The notes below the pieces were generated by a model. It was not told the origin of the DNA. It saw only the letters and a list, made by a program, of their open reading frames with translations, and did not search any database. From contig CAUYUJ010017849.1 of the NCBI GenBank assembly GCA_963575745.1, positions 590,923 through 654,922 of the forward strand: a stretch of 64,000 nt of DNA. The letters run 5' to 3'. The position numbers and the translations under genes were made by a program. The stretch comes from Prorocentrum cordatum (taxonomy: Eukaryota; Sar; Dinophyceae; Prorocentrales; Prorocentraceae). Positions 9,833-19,425 of this stretch are shown here, one piece after another. Within the stretch, counting starts at the first letter, position 1. The number at the start of each line of letters is the position of its first letter.

Positions 9833-11255
9833 GGGGGTCCCCGGGTCCCCGGCGGCCGCCGGCGAAACGTTCTCCTCGCGCGCGCCGCTTGCCGCGTGCT
9901 GCCAGCCAAGGCGCGCCGCGAGGACAGAATTTAACACGCCACCCTCGTGTTAAATTCTGTCCTTGGGGTCGTCGGGGCTTCGGCGGCCGCCGGCGAAACG
10001 TTCTCCTCGCGCGCGCCGCGTGCCGCGCCGCCAGCCAAGGCGCGCCACGAGGACAGAATTTAACACGCCACCCTCGTGTTAAATTGTGCCCTTGGGGTCC
10101 CTGGGCCCTCGGCGGCCGCCGGCGAAACGTTCTCCTCGCGCGCGCCGCGTGCCGCGGGCTTCCGGCGAAGGCGCGCCACGAGGACAGAATTTAACACGCC
10201 ACCCTCGTGTTAAATTCTGTCCTTGAGGTCCTCGGCGGCAGCCGGCGAAACGTTCTCGTCGCGCGCGCCGCTTGCCGCGTGCTGCCAGCGAAGGCGCGCC
10301 ACGAGGACAGAATTTAACACGCCACCCTCGTGTTAAATTCTGTCCTTGGGGTCCCCGGGTCCTCGGCGGCCGCTGGCGAAACGTTCTCCTCGCGCGCGCC
10401 GCGTGCCGCGTTCTGCCAGCCAAGGCGCGTCACGAGGACAGAATTTAACACGCCACCCTCGTGTTAAATTCTGTCCTTGGGGTCCCCGGGTCCTCGGCGG
10501 CCGCCGGCGAAACGCTCTCCTCGCGCGCGCCGCGTGCCGCGGGCTTCCAGCCGAGGCGCGCCGCGAGGAAAGAATTTAAGACGCCACCCTCGTGTTAAAT
10601 TCTGTCCTTGGGGTCCTCGGGCCCTCGGCGGCCGCCGGCGAAACGTTCTCCTCGCGCGCGCCGCTTGCCGCGTTCTGCCAGCGAAGGCGCGCCACGAGGA
10701 CAGAATTTAACACGCCACCCTCGTGTTAAATTGTGCCCGTGGGGTCCCTGGGCCCTCGGCGGCCGCCGGCGAAACGTTTTCCTCGCGCGCGCCGCGTGCC
10801 GCGGGCTTCCAGCCGAGGCGCGCCACGAGGACAGAATTTAACACGCCACCCTCGTGTTAAATTCTGTCCTTGGGGTCCTCGGGCCCTCGGCGGCCGCCGG
10901 CGAAACGTTCTCCTCGCGCGCGCCGCGTGCCACCAGCCGCCAGCGAAGGCGCGCCGCGAGGGAAGAATTTAACACGCCACCCTCGTGTTAAATTCTGTCC
11001 TTGGGGTCCCTGGGTTCTCGGCGGCCGCCGGCGAAGCGTTCTCCTCGCGCGCGCCGCGCGCCGCGAGCTGCCAGCGAAGGTGCGCCACGAGGACAGAATT
11101 TAACACGCCACTCTCGTGTTAAATTGCGCCCTTGAGGTCCTCGAAGGCCGCCGGCGAAACGTTCTCCTCGCGCGCGCCGCTTGCCGCGTGCTGCCGGCGA
11201 AGGCGCGCCACGAGGACAGAATTTAACACGCCACACTCGTGTTAAATTCTGTTCT
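9833..11255 (+). repeat. Left hairpin array: 131 bp tandem repeat, 11 hairpins
   Basis: Tandem units, mostly 131 bp (some 123 or 129), each carrying an inverted repeat GGACAGAATTTAACACG, 7 nt loop CCACCCT, CGTGTTAAATTCTGTCC. GAATTTAACACG starts lie at 9927, 10056, 10187, 10310, 10441, 10572 (AAGACG variant), 10703, 10834, 10965, 11096 and 11219. The rest of each unit is very GC-rich and includes GGCGGCCGCCGGCG, AACGTTCTCCTCGCGCGCGC and AAGGCGCGCC. No ORF of interest; 77-residue frames recur simply because of the period. Confidence 0.92.
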
Positions 11256-12226
11256 TCGACCGGCGGGGACGGGGGAGAATCGGCCAGTCGACCTTGCACC
11301 CGGGGGGGCGGGCAGGAGTTGCCCGGCGACCCCCGGGGGGCATCGGGTAAGTGGGGGGTGCGCTCCACACCCCCCTCTTACCCGGTGTCCCCCGGGGGAC
11401 ATCGGGTAACTCGATCTTGCAGGGGGGGGTGTTGGGCATGAGTTACCCGGTGGAGATGGGGGAGCATCGGGTAAGTCGACCTTGCACCCGGGGGGGTCGG
11501 GCATGAGTTACCCGGTGTCCCCCGGGGGACGTCGGGTAAGTGGGGGGTGCGCTCCACACCCCCCTCTTACCCGGTGCCCCCTGGGGGACATCGGGTAACT
11601 CGATCTTGCAGGGGGGGGTTGGGCATGAGTTACCCGGTGTCCCCCGTCGGACATCGGAGTTACCCAGTGTCCCCCGTGGGACATCAGAGTTACCCGGTGG
11701 CCCCCGTGGGACATCGGCCCGTGGGACATCGGAGTTACCCGGTGTCCCCCGTGGGACATCGGACGGTGTGTCGCGACCTTGCAGTGGGACATCGGACATC
11801 GGAGTTACCCGGTGTCCCCCGTGGGACATCGGAGTTGGTCCCCGTGGGACATCGGCCCGTGGGACATCGGAGTTACCCGGTGGTCCCCCGTGGGACATCG
11901 GCCCCCCCGGTGGTCCCCGTGGGACACCGGTGTCCCCGTGGGACATCGGAGTTACCCGGTGGTCCCCGTGTCGGCCCGTGGGACATTACCCGGTGTCCCC
12001 CGTGGGACATCGTTACCCGGTGGTCCCCGTGGGACATCGGCCCGTGGGACATCGGAGTTACCCGGTGTCCCCGGGGGACATCGGGTAACTCGACCTTGCA
12101 AAGGGGGGTCTGGGCACGATTTACCTGGTGCCCCCCCGTGGGACATCGGAGTTACCCGGTGTCCCCCGTGGGACATCGGAGTTACCCGGTGGTCCCCGTG
12201 GGACATCGGCCCGTGGGACATCGACA
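11256..12226. repeat. G/C-rich minisatellite between the hairpin arrays
   Basis: The first 400 bp hold about two copies of a roughly 190-210 bp unit (from about 11286 and 11480), each with GGGTAAGTGGGGGGTG facing CACACCCCCC then CTTACCC, a long hairpin. From about 11630 a shorter motif dominates: CCCGTGGGACATCGGAGTT then ACCCGGTGTCCC, repeated with deletions to 12226. The motif is itself partly self-complementary (GGTGTCCC/GGGACATC). Confidence 0.85.
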
Positions 12227-12291
<65 letters not shown>

Positions 12292-12545
12292 CGACGCCTC
12301 GTGGTCTCCCAGGGGCGAGGCAGTCTTCCCAACTGGGGTGTCCGGCAATGGGGTGTCGGGCCCTCCTCCTCCTCCTCCTCCTCCTCCTCCTCCTCCTCCT
12401 CCGTCCTCCTCGGATCGATTTTTGACGGTCCCGGGGCCCGCGGACGGCATCCAGGGGCCGAAAACGGCGAAATGACCCCTCGAGCCTCGAAGTTCGGTCG
12501 TCGATCGTCGATCGTCGTCGGACGACGACGACGACGACGACGAAG
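12227..12545. repeat. (GAC)n, (CTC)n and a copy of the dispersed GAC-rich family
   Basis: (ACG)n at 12227-12292, (CTC)n at 12362-12402, then a copy of the block seen at 9360-9480 (GATCGATTTTTGACGGTCCC and onward) ending in GACGACGAC directly before the right hairpin array. Confidence 0.8.
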
Positions 12546-14415
12546 GTGGCGTGTTAAATTCTGTCCTCGTGGCGCGCCTTCGCTGGCAGAACGCGGCAAG
12601 CGGCGCGCGCGAGGAGAACGTTTCGCCAGCGGCCGCCGAGGACCCGAGGACCCCAAGGACAGAATTTAACACGAGGGTGGCGTGTTAAATTCTGTCCTCG
12701 TGGCGCGCCTCGGCTGGAAGCCCGCGGCACGCGGCGCGCGCGAGGAGAACGTTTCGCCAGCGGCCGCCGAAGCCCCGACGACCCCAAGGACAGAATTTAA
12801 CACGAGGGTGGCGTGTTAAATTCTGTCCTCCGGCGCGCCTTGGATGCAGAACGCGGCACGCGGCGCGCGCGAGGTGAAACGTTTTCGCCGGCGGCCGCGC
12901 CGAAGCCCGACGACCCCAAGACAGAATTTAACACGAGGGTGGCGTGTTCAATTCTGCCCTCGCGGCGCGCCTTCGCTGGACAGCACGCGGCAAGCGGCGC
13001 GCGTGCGAGAGGAGACGTTTTCGCCGGCGCCGCCGAGGACCTCAAGGGCACAATTTAACCAGAGGGTGGCGTTTTTTGTCGTGAAATTCCTTCCTCGTGG
13101 CGCGCCTTCGCCGGAAGCCCGCGGCACGCGGCGCGCGCGAGGAGAACGTTTCGCCGGCGGCCGCCGAGGGCCCAGGGACCCCAAGGGCACAATTTAACAC
13201 GAGGGTGGCGTGTTAAATTCTTTCCTCGCGGCGCGCCTTCGCTGGCGGCCGGTGGCACGCGGCGCGCGCGAGGAGAACGTTTCGCCGGCGGCCGCCGAGG
13301 ACCCCGACGACCCCAAGGACAGAATTTAACACGAGGGTGGCGTGTTAAATTCTGTCCTCGTGGCGCGCCTCGGCTGGAAAGCCCGGCACGCGGCGCGCGC
13401 GAGGAGAACGTTTCGCCGGCGGCCGCCGAGGCCTGGGGACCCCAAGGACAGAATTTAACACGAGGGTGGCGTGTTAAATTCTGTCCTCGTGGCGCGCCTT
13501 GGCTGGCAGAACGCGGCACGCGGCGCGCGCGAGGAGAACGTTTCGCCGGCGGCCGCCGAAGCCCCGACGACCCCAAGGACAGAATTTAACACGAGGGTGG
13601 CGTGTTTAAATTCTGTCCTCGTGGCGCGCCTTGGCTGGCAGCACGCGGCAAGCGGCGCGCGCGAGGAGAACGTTTCGCCGGCGGCCGCCGGGGACCCCAA
13701 GGGCACAATTTACACACGAGGGTGGCGTGTTAAATTCTGTCCTCGTGGCGCGCCTCGGCTGGAAGCCCGCGGCACGCGGCGCGCGCGAGGAGAGCGTTTC
13801 GCCGGCGGCCGCCGTGGACCCGGGGGCCCCAAGGACAGAATTTAACACGAGGGTGGCGTGTTAAATTATGTCCTCGCGGCGCGCCTTCGCTGGCGGCCGG
13901 CGGCACGCGGCGCGCGCGAGGAGAACGTTTCGCCGGCGGCCGCCGAGGACCCGAAGACCCAAAGGACAGAATTTAACACGAGGGCGGCGTGTTAAATTCT
14001 GCCCTCGCGGCGCGCCTTCGCTGGCAGCACGCGGCGCGCGGCGCGCGCGAGGAAAACGTTTCGCCGGCGGCCGCCGAGGACCCGAGGGCCCAAAGGACAT
14101 AATTTAACACGAGGGTGGCGTGTTAAATTCTGTCCTCGCGGCGCGCCTGCGCTGGAAGCCCGCGGCACGCGGCGCGCGCGAGAAAAACGTTTCGCCGGCG
14201 GCCGCCGAGGATCCGGGGACCCCAAAAACAGAATTTAACACGAGAGTGGCGTGTTAAATTCTGTCCTCGCGGCGCGCCTCCGCTGGCAAAACGCGGCACG
14301 CGGCGCGCGCGAGGAGAACGTTTCGCCGACGGCCGCCGCGGGCCCGGGGACCCCGAGGACAGAATTTAACACGAGGGTGGCGTGTTAAATTCTGTCCTCG
14401 TGGCACGCCTCGGCT
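12546..14415 (-). repeat. Right hairpin array: the same 131 bp repeat inverted, 14 hairpins
   Basis: Same unit as 9833-11255 but in reverse orientation, shown by the loop reading AGGGTGG instead of CCACCCT. AATTTAACACGAGGG-type starts lie near 12661, 12792, 12922, 13050 (decayed), 13190, 13321, 13450, 13581, 13706 (decayed), 13837, 13968, 14099, 14230 and 14361, with a half hairpin at about 12551. Several units show the GTGCC arm variant also found in the left array. Confidence 0.92.
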
Positions 14416-14655
14416 GGGGGCCGATTCGCCTGCGACGTCCTCGCAACTCTGGGCCCCCAACTGCCGCGCGCGAAATGATCCGGGCCGTTTCGCCTGAGAC
14501 ATCCTCGCAGCTCCGGGCTCCAGTCTTCCGTCCGAGCTACGAGCTCGCGCTTGTTGTTCCCCAAACGGCTGGGTCTGGCCGTGGCCGCCGCCGGACGGCG
14601 CCCAGCCTGCCAAACTGGGCGCTGGTCGCGGGCCGCCAGCGTGCTGGAGCACACA
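14416..14655. other. Short tandem duplication beside the right array
   Basis: TTCGCCTGCGACGTCCTCGC and TTCGCCTGAGACATCCTCGC (about 14425 and 14493) start two copies of a roughly 68 bp segment. The rest is mixed sequence with no gene. Confidence 0.55.
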
Positions 14656-14990
14656 ACGAAGAAGAGGGATGGGGAACGGCGGAGGGAGGAGAAGGGAGGA
14701 AGAAGGAGGAGGGAGGAGGAGGAGGAAGGAGGAGGAGGGAGGAGGGAAGGGGATGGAGGAGGAGAGAGGAGGGAGGAGGAGGAAGGAGGGAGGAGGAGAG
14801 AGGAGACGAGAAGGGAGGAGGGAGACGAGCGAGGATCGGGGAGGAGGGAGGAGGAGGAAGGAGAGGGGAGGAGGGAGGAGGGAGGAGAAGGAGGAGCACG
14901 GCGGAAGAGGGAGAAGGGAGGAGGAGGGAGGAGAGAAGAGGGAGCAAGAGGGAGGAGGGAGGAGGGAGCAGGAGGGAGGAGAAACAGGAA
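14656..14990 (+). repeat. Purine-rich GGAGGGAGGAGG tract
   Basis: Almost pure G/A on the plus strand for over 300 bp with frequent GGGAGG. Such strand asymmetry favours triplex or G-quadruplex structure. Arg/Glu/Gly-rich open frames are artefacts. Confidence 0.85.
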
Positions 14991-15055
14991 AATGACGATG
15001 GTTCATCATCTACGGGGCCACGGGGTTCACGCACGACGACGAAACACAATACTGG

Positions 15056-15110
15056 AATCCCGAAGGACAGAATTTAACACGAGAGGGCCATGTAAAATTT
15101 TTGTCTGCGG
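15056..15110 (-). repeat. Solitary decayed hairpin unit
   Basis: GGACAGAATTTAACACG at 15065 is an intact left arm of the array hairpin; the loop and right arm are degraded. It lies 650 bp beyond the end of the right array and in the same orientation, so the sequence between looks inserted into the array or the outer units have decayed. Confidence 0.7.
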
Positions 15111-15422
15111 CCAGCCGCTTGTGTCAAAACGCCCTGCATCAGAACGATCTCCTCCCCAGCCGCCGCGCTACTATGAATAACTGCTTCCGCGTTGCGTCAT
15201 AGCGTCGTGGGCCCCAAACACGCGTTGCATTGTGATGACAGGCGCTCGACAAAGCGTGCCCCATCTTCGTATACGAGCATTGGAAACTTCGTACCAGCAC
15301 TGCTTGGGGAAAACCTCCAAACCGAGGCAACGGGCAAGGAACGAGGCCTAAACGCCTCACTGCTCTAACCGCGTCCAACCTGCCACACCCCGAGGGCTCA
15401 GATAGCGTGCACCGCGTCGCGC

Positions 15423-16020
15423 TCAGAACCCCCGAGGCCGCTTCGCGCGAACCGACGACCGGGTTGCCGCAAGCATTGCAACGTGCTCCGCTTTGATATC
15501 TGTCAAGGACGGCAACAGCAAAGTATTGCCATGCTCGAGAAACCAGTTCTTGATGCTGTCGCTGCAAGCGTTGAACACGCTTTCGGGGCTGGGGATCCTG
15601 TTCGCCAAGCGGGCGCGCTGCGCCGGGAAAAATGTTGAGCGCATCATCACAGAACATGAAAGGTGCTTGAGCCTCCCCAGCTGGAAAACGTCGCTGGCGG
15701 AAGATATCCCTCGATGAACAGCTTGATGTTTGAACGCGGCGGTGTTACTCATGTAGAACGAGCCAGGCCGCTGCTCGAAAGCGAATGCCCCCTCGGAGTT
15801 GGATGTCCACGCCTTCAGGACGCGATGGCCTCGGTAAGTGAGGCCAAGGTGGAGCATCCCCGCGGCCCCGTCGGTGTGGGGGTCCTCGCTCAACACTTCG
15901 GACTCGTCGGCTTTCCCCCAACCGTCACTCTGAGTAATGAACGCTTGGCCTGCGGAGATGAACAGCTCATCCACGGAGGTCAAGGCTACGTGGCGCGCGT
16001 TGGCCGTGTCTGTACCCAGC
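15423..16020 (-). CDS. Last exon of the three-exon gene
   Basis: Opens LGTDTANARHVALTSVDELF and continues for about 198 residues. It holds the candidate metal-binding HTD and distal His. The acceptor TTCTCTTCTCCTGCAG is the best splice site in this gene. The C-terminus ends SSVRAKRPRGF. Confidence 0.6.
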
Positions 16021-17962
16021 CTGCAGGAGAAGAGAAGCTAGACTGCCCCGCAAACCGTTTTTTTGGAATGGTTCGGGCTGTCATGCAAAACGTTGGGGGG
16101 TCTCAAATTCTCGACGTCGTCGTCGTCGTCGTCTCGTCGTGGTCGTCGTCGTCGTCGTCATCGTCGTCGTCGTCGGTGTCGCCGTCGTCGTCCCCCTTGA
16201 TCGCATCGTCCGTGTCGTCGTCATCGGCGTCGTGTTCGGCATCTTCATTGTCATCGCTTCGGGAGGGGGTTCGGATTTTGGCGCGGTTGAGCCGACCCCG
16301 GGAAACGGGCCAGCCCACCCGTCAAACATTTCTTTCACCCCCCCCCGCAACGACGAGGTTTGAAATACTCAGGCAGCATGGCAAAGAGTCCGCGCATCCA
16401 GCGGTGGCGACGAGGACTCCCCAAGAGGGCGCGGGAAACCGGGAGGCCCGACGAAGAGCAGCACACAGCGATGGGGGATTTCCCCGGGGCACCGGTACAT
16501 GCGTCTATACAAGGCCTGATTCAATGCGTCGAACTGCTCCGTGTTCTTCCGCAGGAAGGCCAACCTCCACGCCGTGGTCCGAAGAAGCACGAACGGCCTC
16601 AGCTCCAAGCCGTTGAGGCGCCTCGTGGAAGAAGTATCGGGGCTCAAGCTTCCTGATATCCAACCACCCCTCAAGGCAACAATGGTATGGATGACACGTC
16701 CGCAAACCCCTTTCACTCGCCCTCGGAGAGAAGGATCCCGTATTCTGCCACCCACCTCTGCCCTCCTCCTCCTCCTCCCCCTCCTCCTTCTCCTCCTCCT
16801 CCACCTCCCTCTCATCTTCCCTCCTCTTCCTCCTCCCCCTCCTCCTCCTTCTCCTCCTCCTCCCTCCTCTTCCTCCTCCTCCTCCCCTTCCTTCTCCTCC
16901 TCTTCCTCCTCCTCCCCCTCCCTCTCCTCCTTTTCCTTACCCCTCCTCCTCCTCCTCCTCTTCCTCCTTCCCCTCCTCCTCTTCCTCCTCCTCCTCCTCC
17001 GCCTCCTCCTCCTCCGCCTCCTCCCCCTCCTCCTCCTCCCCCTCTCCCCCCCCCCTTCGAATACGCTGTCCCCAAATTCCCGACCTTTTCCCTGGGGCCG
17101 TTCTTTCGTCCCGGGGAATTAGTTTCTTGAAGGCCCCGGGGCCCGACGAGGGCCCCCGGAGGCCGAATGTCACCAAGAACCTCGACCTTCCAGCGGTGGC
17201 ACCTAAGGCGCAGCAGAGTACGGCCAACAAAGTGTGCCAATTTCCCCCTCCCTCCCCCTCTGCTCCGGGTGGAATATGAAGAAATGTGCGTGCCGCTAAA
17301 AAAAGCACGCGGGCAATCATAAATTGAACATCCTGGCTCTGGCATACGTTTTTGGATGGGCTGGTGATGACACGCGAAGCGCGTAGAATTTGAAGCTTCT
17401 TCGCTTGCACGCCGTCCTGTTGCGCAGCTGGGCGGCACGTCCAAGTCTTGTTGGCAGACAACTGCGGAGGCGCCCAACTCTGCAGCTCCATGGCCGCCAA
17501 GTCCTTCGCCGACGTGTCGAAGAACTCATCGGCTTGCAACCAGGCCAAGACGTCGCGCTGTAGCTCCCCTTGCATGAACACGGCGTCACCGTGGACCCCA
17601 TTCAGAACCATGCTCCCGTTGTGCTGGAATATCTGCAGGCCCGGCCTCCTCAAACGTGCAACTACGAGGACGTCCCCCGCCTCGCCATTGCCGAGGACTT
17701 CCGTGGTGACAAGTGGCGCCAACTTCATGTCGAACTCGCCTTTTGGGAGGACCGGGTCCAACAAGCGCTTGAGGAGTGCGCTGCACGCCCACTTTGTCCG
17801 AGGACCAACGAAGTGAACGGAGATGTCTGCCCGCCCCGTTGATGTCGCCGTCACGGTAGAGTGAGCTTCCACGATGTTGGCAGCCTTCTTCAGTTTCGCG
17901 GACGTCGGCTTGGGCTGAAAACGAAGTATCCACGAGCCATGCTCCTCAGACCATGACGCCAT
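15423..17962 (-). CDS. Three-exon gene; last exon with HxD...H oxygenase-like pattern
   Basis: Coding-like blocks are 17962 to about 17348, about 16652-16385, and 16020-15423. The ATG at 17962 is the first in frame after an upstream stop. The first exon may end at AAAAAC^GTATGC. The last begins after a clear pyrimidine tract and CTGCAG (16021) and ends with TGA. Its sequence SEDPHTDGAAGMLHLGL, then 40 residues later PGSFYMSNTAAFKHQAVHRG, has the spacing of an HxD plus distal His iron site in a double-stranded beta-helix such as 2-oxoglutarate oxygenases; this is inference, and the distal Arg is not secure. The first exon (MASWSEEHGSWILRF onward) is unrecognised. Phases of the middle exon are unresolved. 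Trinucleotide arrays fill both introns. Confidence 0.55.
16100..16270. repeat. (GTC)n array in intron
   Basis: Runs of GTC with interruptions at 16112-16250, inside the second intron of the three-exon gene. It is followed by mixed sequence and a C-tract near 16340. Confidence 0.8.
16385..16652 (-). CDS. Middle exon of the three-exon gene (ends approximate)
   Basis: The frame reading NGLELRPFVLLRTTAWRLAF and RRMYRCPGEIPHRCVLLFVG is protein-like and bordered by low-complexity intron on both sides. The exact donor and acceptor are uncertain. Confidence 0.45.
16755..17060 (+). repeat. (CTC)n-rich array in intron
   Basis: Nearly pure pyrimidine on the plus strand for 300 bp, inside the first intron of the three-exon gene. 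The minus (transcribed) strand is GGA-rich. Confidence 0.85.
17348..17962 (-). CDS. First exon of the three-exon gene
   Basis: About 205 residues, including SVHFVGPRTKWACSALLKRL and QRDVLAWLQADEFFDTSAK. No domain recognised. A candidate GT donor follows at 17347. Confidence 0.55.
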
Positions 17963-19250
17963 CCGGTCACGAGGCTGCTTCACGAAAACATGTCGGACCG
18001 CCCCGTTTCAGCACGCATCGAAGGCCCCTGCGCCGTTCCATTTCGATGCGGCGGGGGAACAGGAGGGGGAGCGGGAAGAAAGGGAGGAGGAGAAGGAGGG
18101 GGAGGTGTAGGACAGCCAAGGGGGGAAGGGAGGAGGGAGAGGAGGAGGGGGAGGGGCCGGACGAGGGCGGGGGGGTAAACCCCCCTCGGTCTCCTCCCCG
18201 TGGCATGGGGGGGGTGGGGAACCCCAGGGCGGACGGGCCCCGGGCCCCGAAACGTGACCCCAGGACCAGCCGTTCACCCTGACTCGTGTCTGGACAAGGT
18301 CCAGGGGCTTCCCGGGACCCGGGGGCAGCCCCTCGCCCCCCTTCTCCGTCTCCTCCTCCTCCTCCTCCTCCTCTTCCTCCTCCTCCTCCTCCTCTTTTTC
18401 CTCCTCCTCCTCCACCTCCCCCCCCCCTCTCCCTCCTCCTCCTCCTCCCCCTCCCCCTCTCCTTCCTCCTCCTCCTCCTCCTCCTTTCTTACTTTTCCTC
18501 CTCGTCCCCCCTCCTCCTCCTCCCTCCTCCTCCTCCTCCTCCTCCTCCTCCTCCTCCTCCTCCTCTCCTCTCTCCTCCTCCTCCTCTCCTCCTCCTCCCC
18601 TCCTCCCTCCTCCTCCTCCTCCTCCTCCTCCTCCTCCCTCTTCCATCATTCCCCCCCTCCCAGGGCCCCGGCCCTTCGGCGACAGGCCTCGGGGAGCAAT
18701 TCCTCTCGGGACCCTTTTTGTTCAGACACCCGACGGCTCGATTATGTTGAGGCGTGGGCCCCAAAGTCCCCTCGATTCGATCCCCGGGGGCGGGCTCCTC
18801 CGACCGTTTCCGCTCTGGTCCCGAGGCCCTCGCCAAGCGAGTGCGCGCCCGCGACCCCGCCAGCCTGCTGGAGCCAAAAAGGGCTGCAGATGCCACCGTC
18901 CTTGCGTGGACGCCTGCGGCGCGGACACGACGGTTCCGGGGCCAGGAGACGGCCTCCGGAGGCCGAGGACGTCGAAGACCGCCCGCTGCGATTTTGTGCG
19001 GCGTCGCCCGATATGGAAGGTCAAGTTGAAAACTGTCCTAGGAAAGGACATCTGGGGGCCGCGTATTGAGCAAGTCAAGGCATCGAATGTCGGCTTGGTG
19101 ACTCGAGTGGCTTCCGTGTTGGCCATCGCCGATCAGAATGCTCCGCCATCGACCCATAAATAACGGGGAACACGGGAGGCCGAGGGGGGAGAGGAACGAT
19201 TTCTATTTTTTTTGGACGTAGCGGAGGGAAGGAAGGTAGGAGTGAGGACT
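17963..19250. other. Intergenic with CTC array
   Basis: Purine-rich sequence at 18050-18180, then a (CTC)n array at about 18340-18640. The stretch 18660-19240 is mixed sequence with open frames on both strands but no domain or splice structure I can support. Its segment GGCCTCCGGAGGCCGAGGAC (about 18951) recurs in diverged form near 17150 and 27245, marking another dispersed repeat. Confidence 0.5.
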
Positions 19251-19425
19251 GAGTCCTCCTCCTCCTCCTCCTCCTCCGCCTCCTCCTCCTCCTCCTCCTC
19301 CTCCTCCTCCCTCTCTTCCTCCTCCTCTACATCCTCCTCCTCCTCCTCCTCCCTCTCTTCCTCCTCCTCCTCCTCCTCCTCCTCCTCCTCCTCCTCCTCC
19401 TCCTCCTCCTCCTCCCCCTCGCCCG
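19251..19425 (+). repeat. (CTC)n array
   Basis: Pyrimidine triplets with a few TCT and CAT interruptions; poly-Ser frames on one strand and poly-Glu/Gly on the other are artefacts. Confidence 0.9.

Noticed and set aside
9833-14415. CRISPR array
   Set aside because: Units are tandem with no variable unique spacers, the palindrome is part of a 131 bp satellite unit, no cas genes are present, and the genome is eukaryotic.
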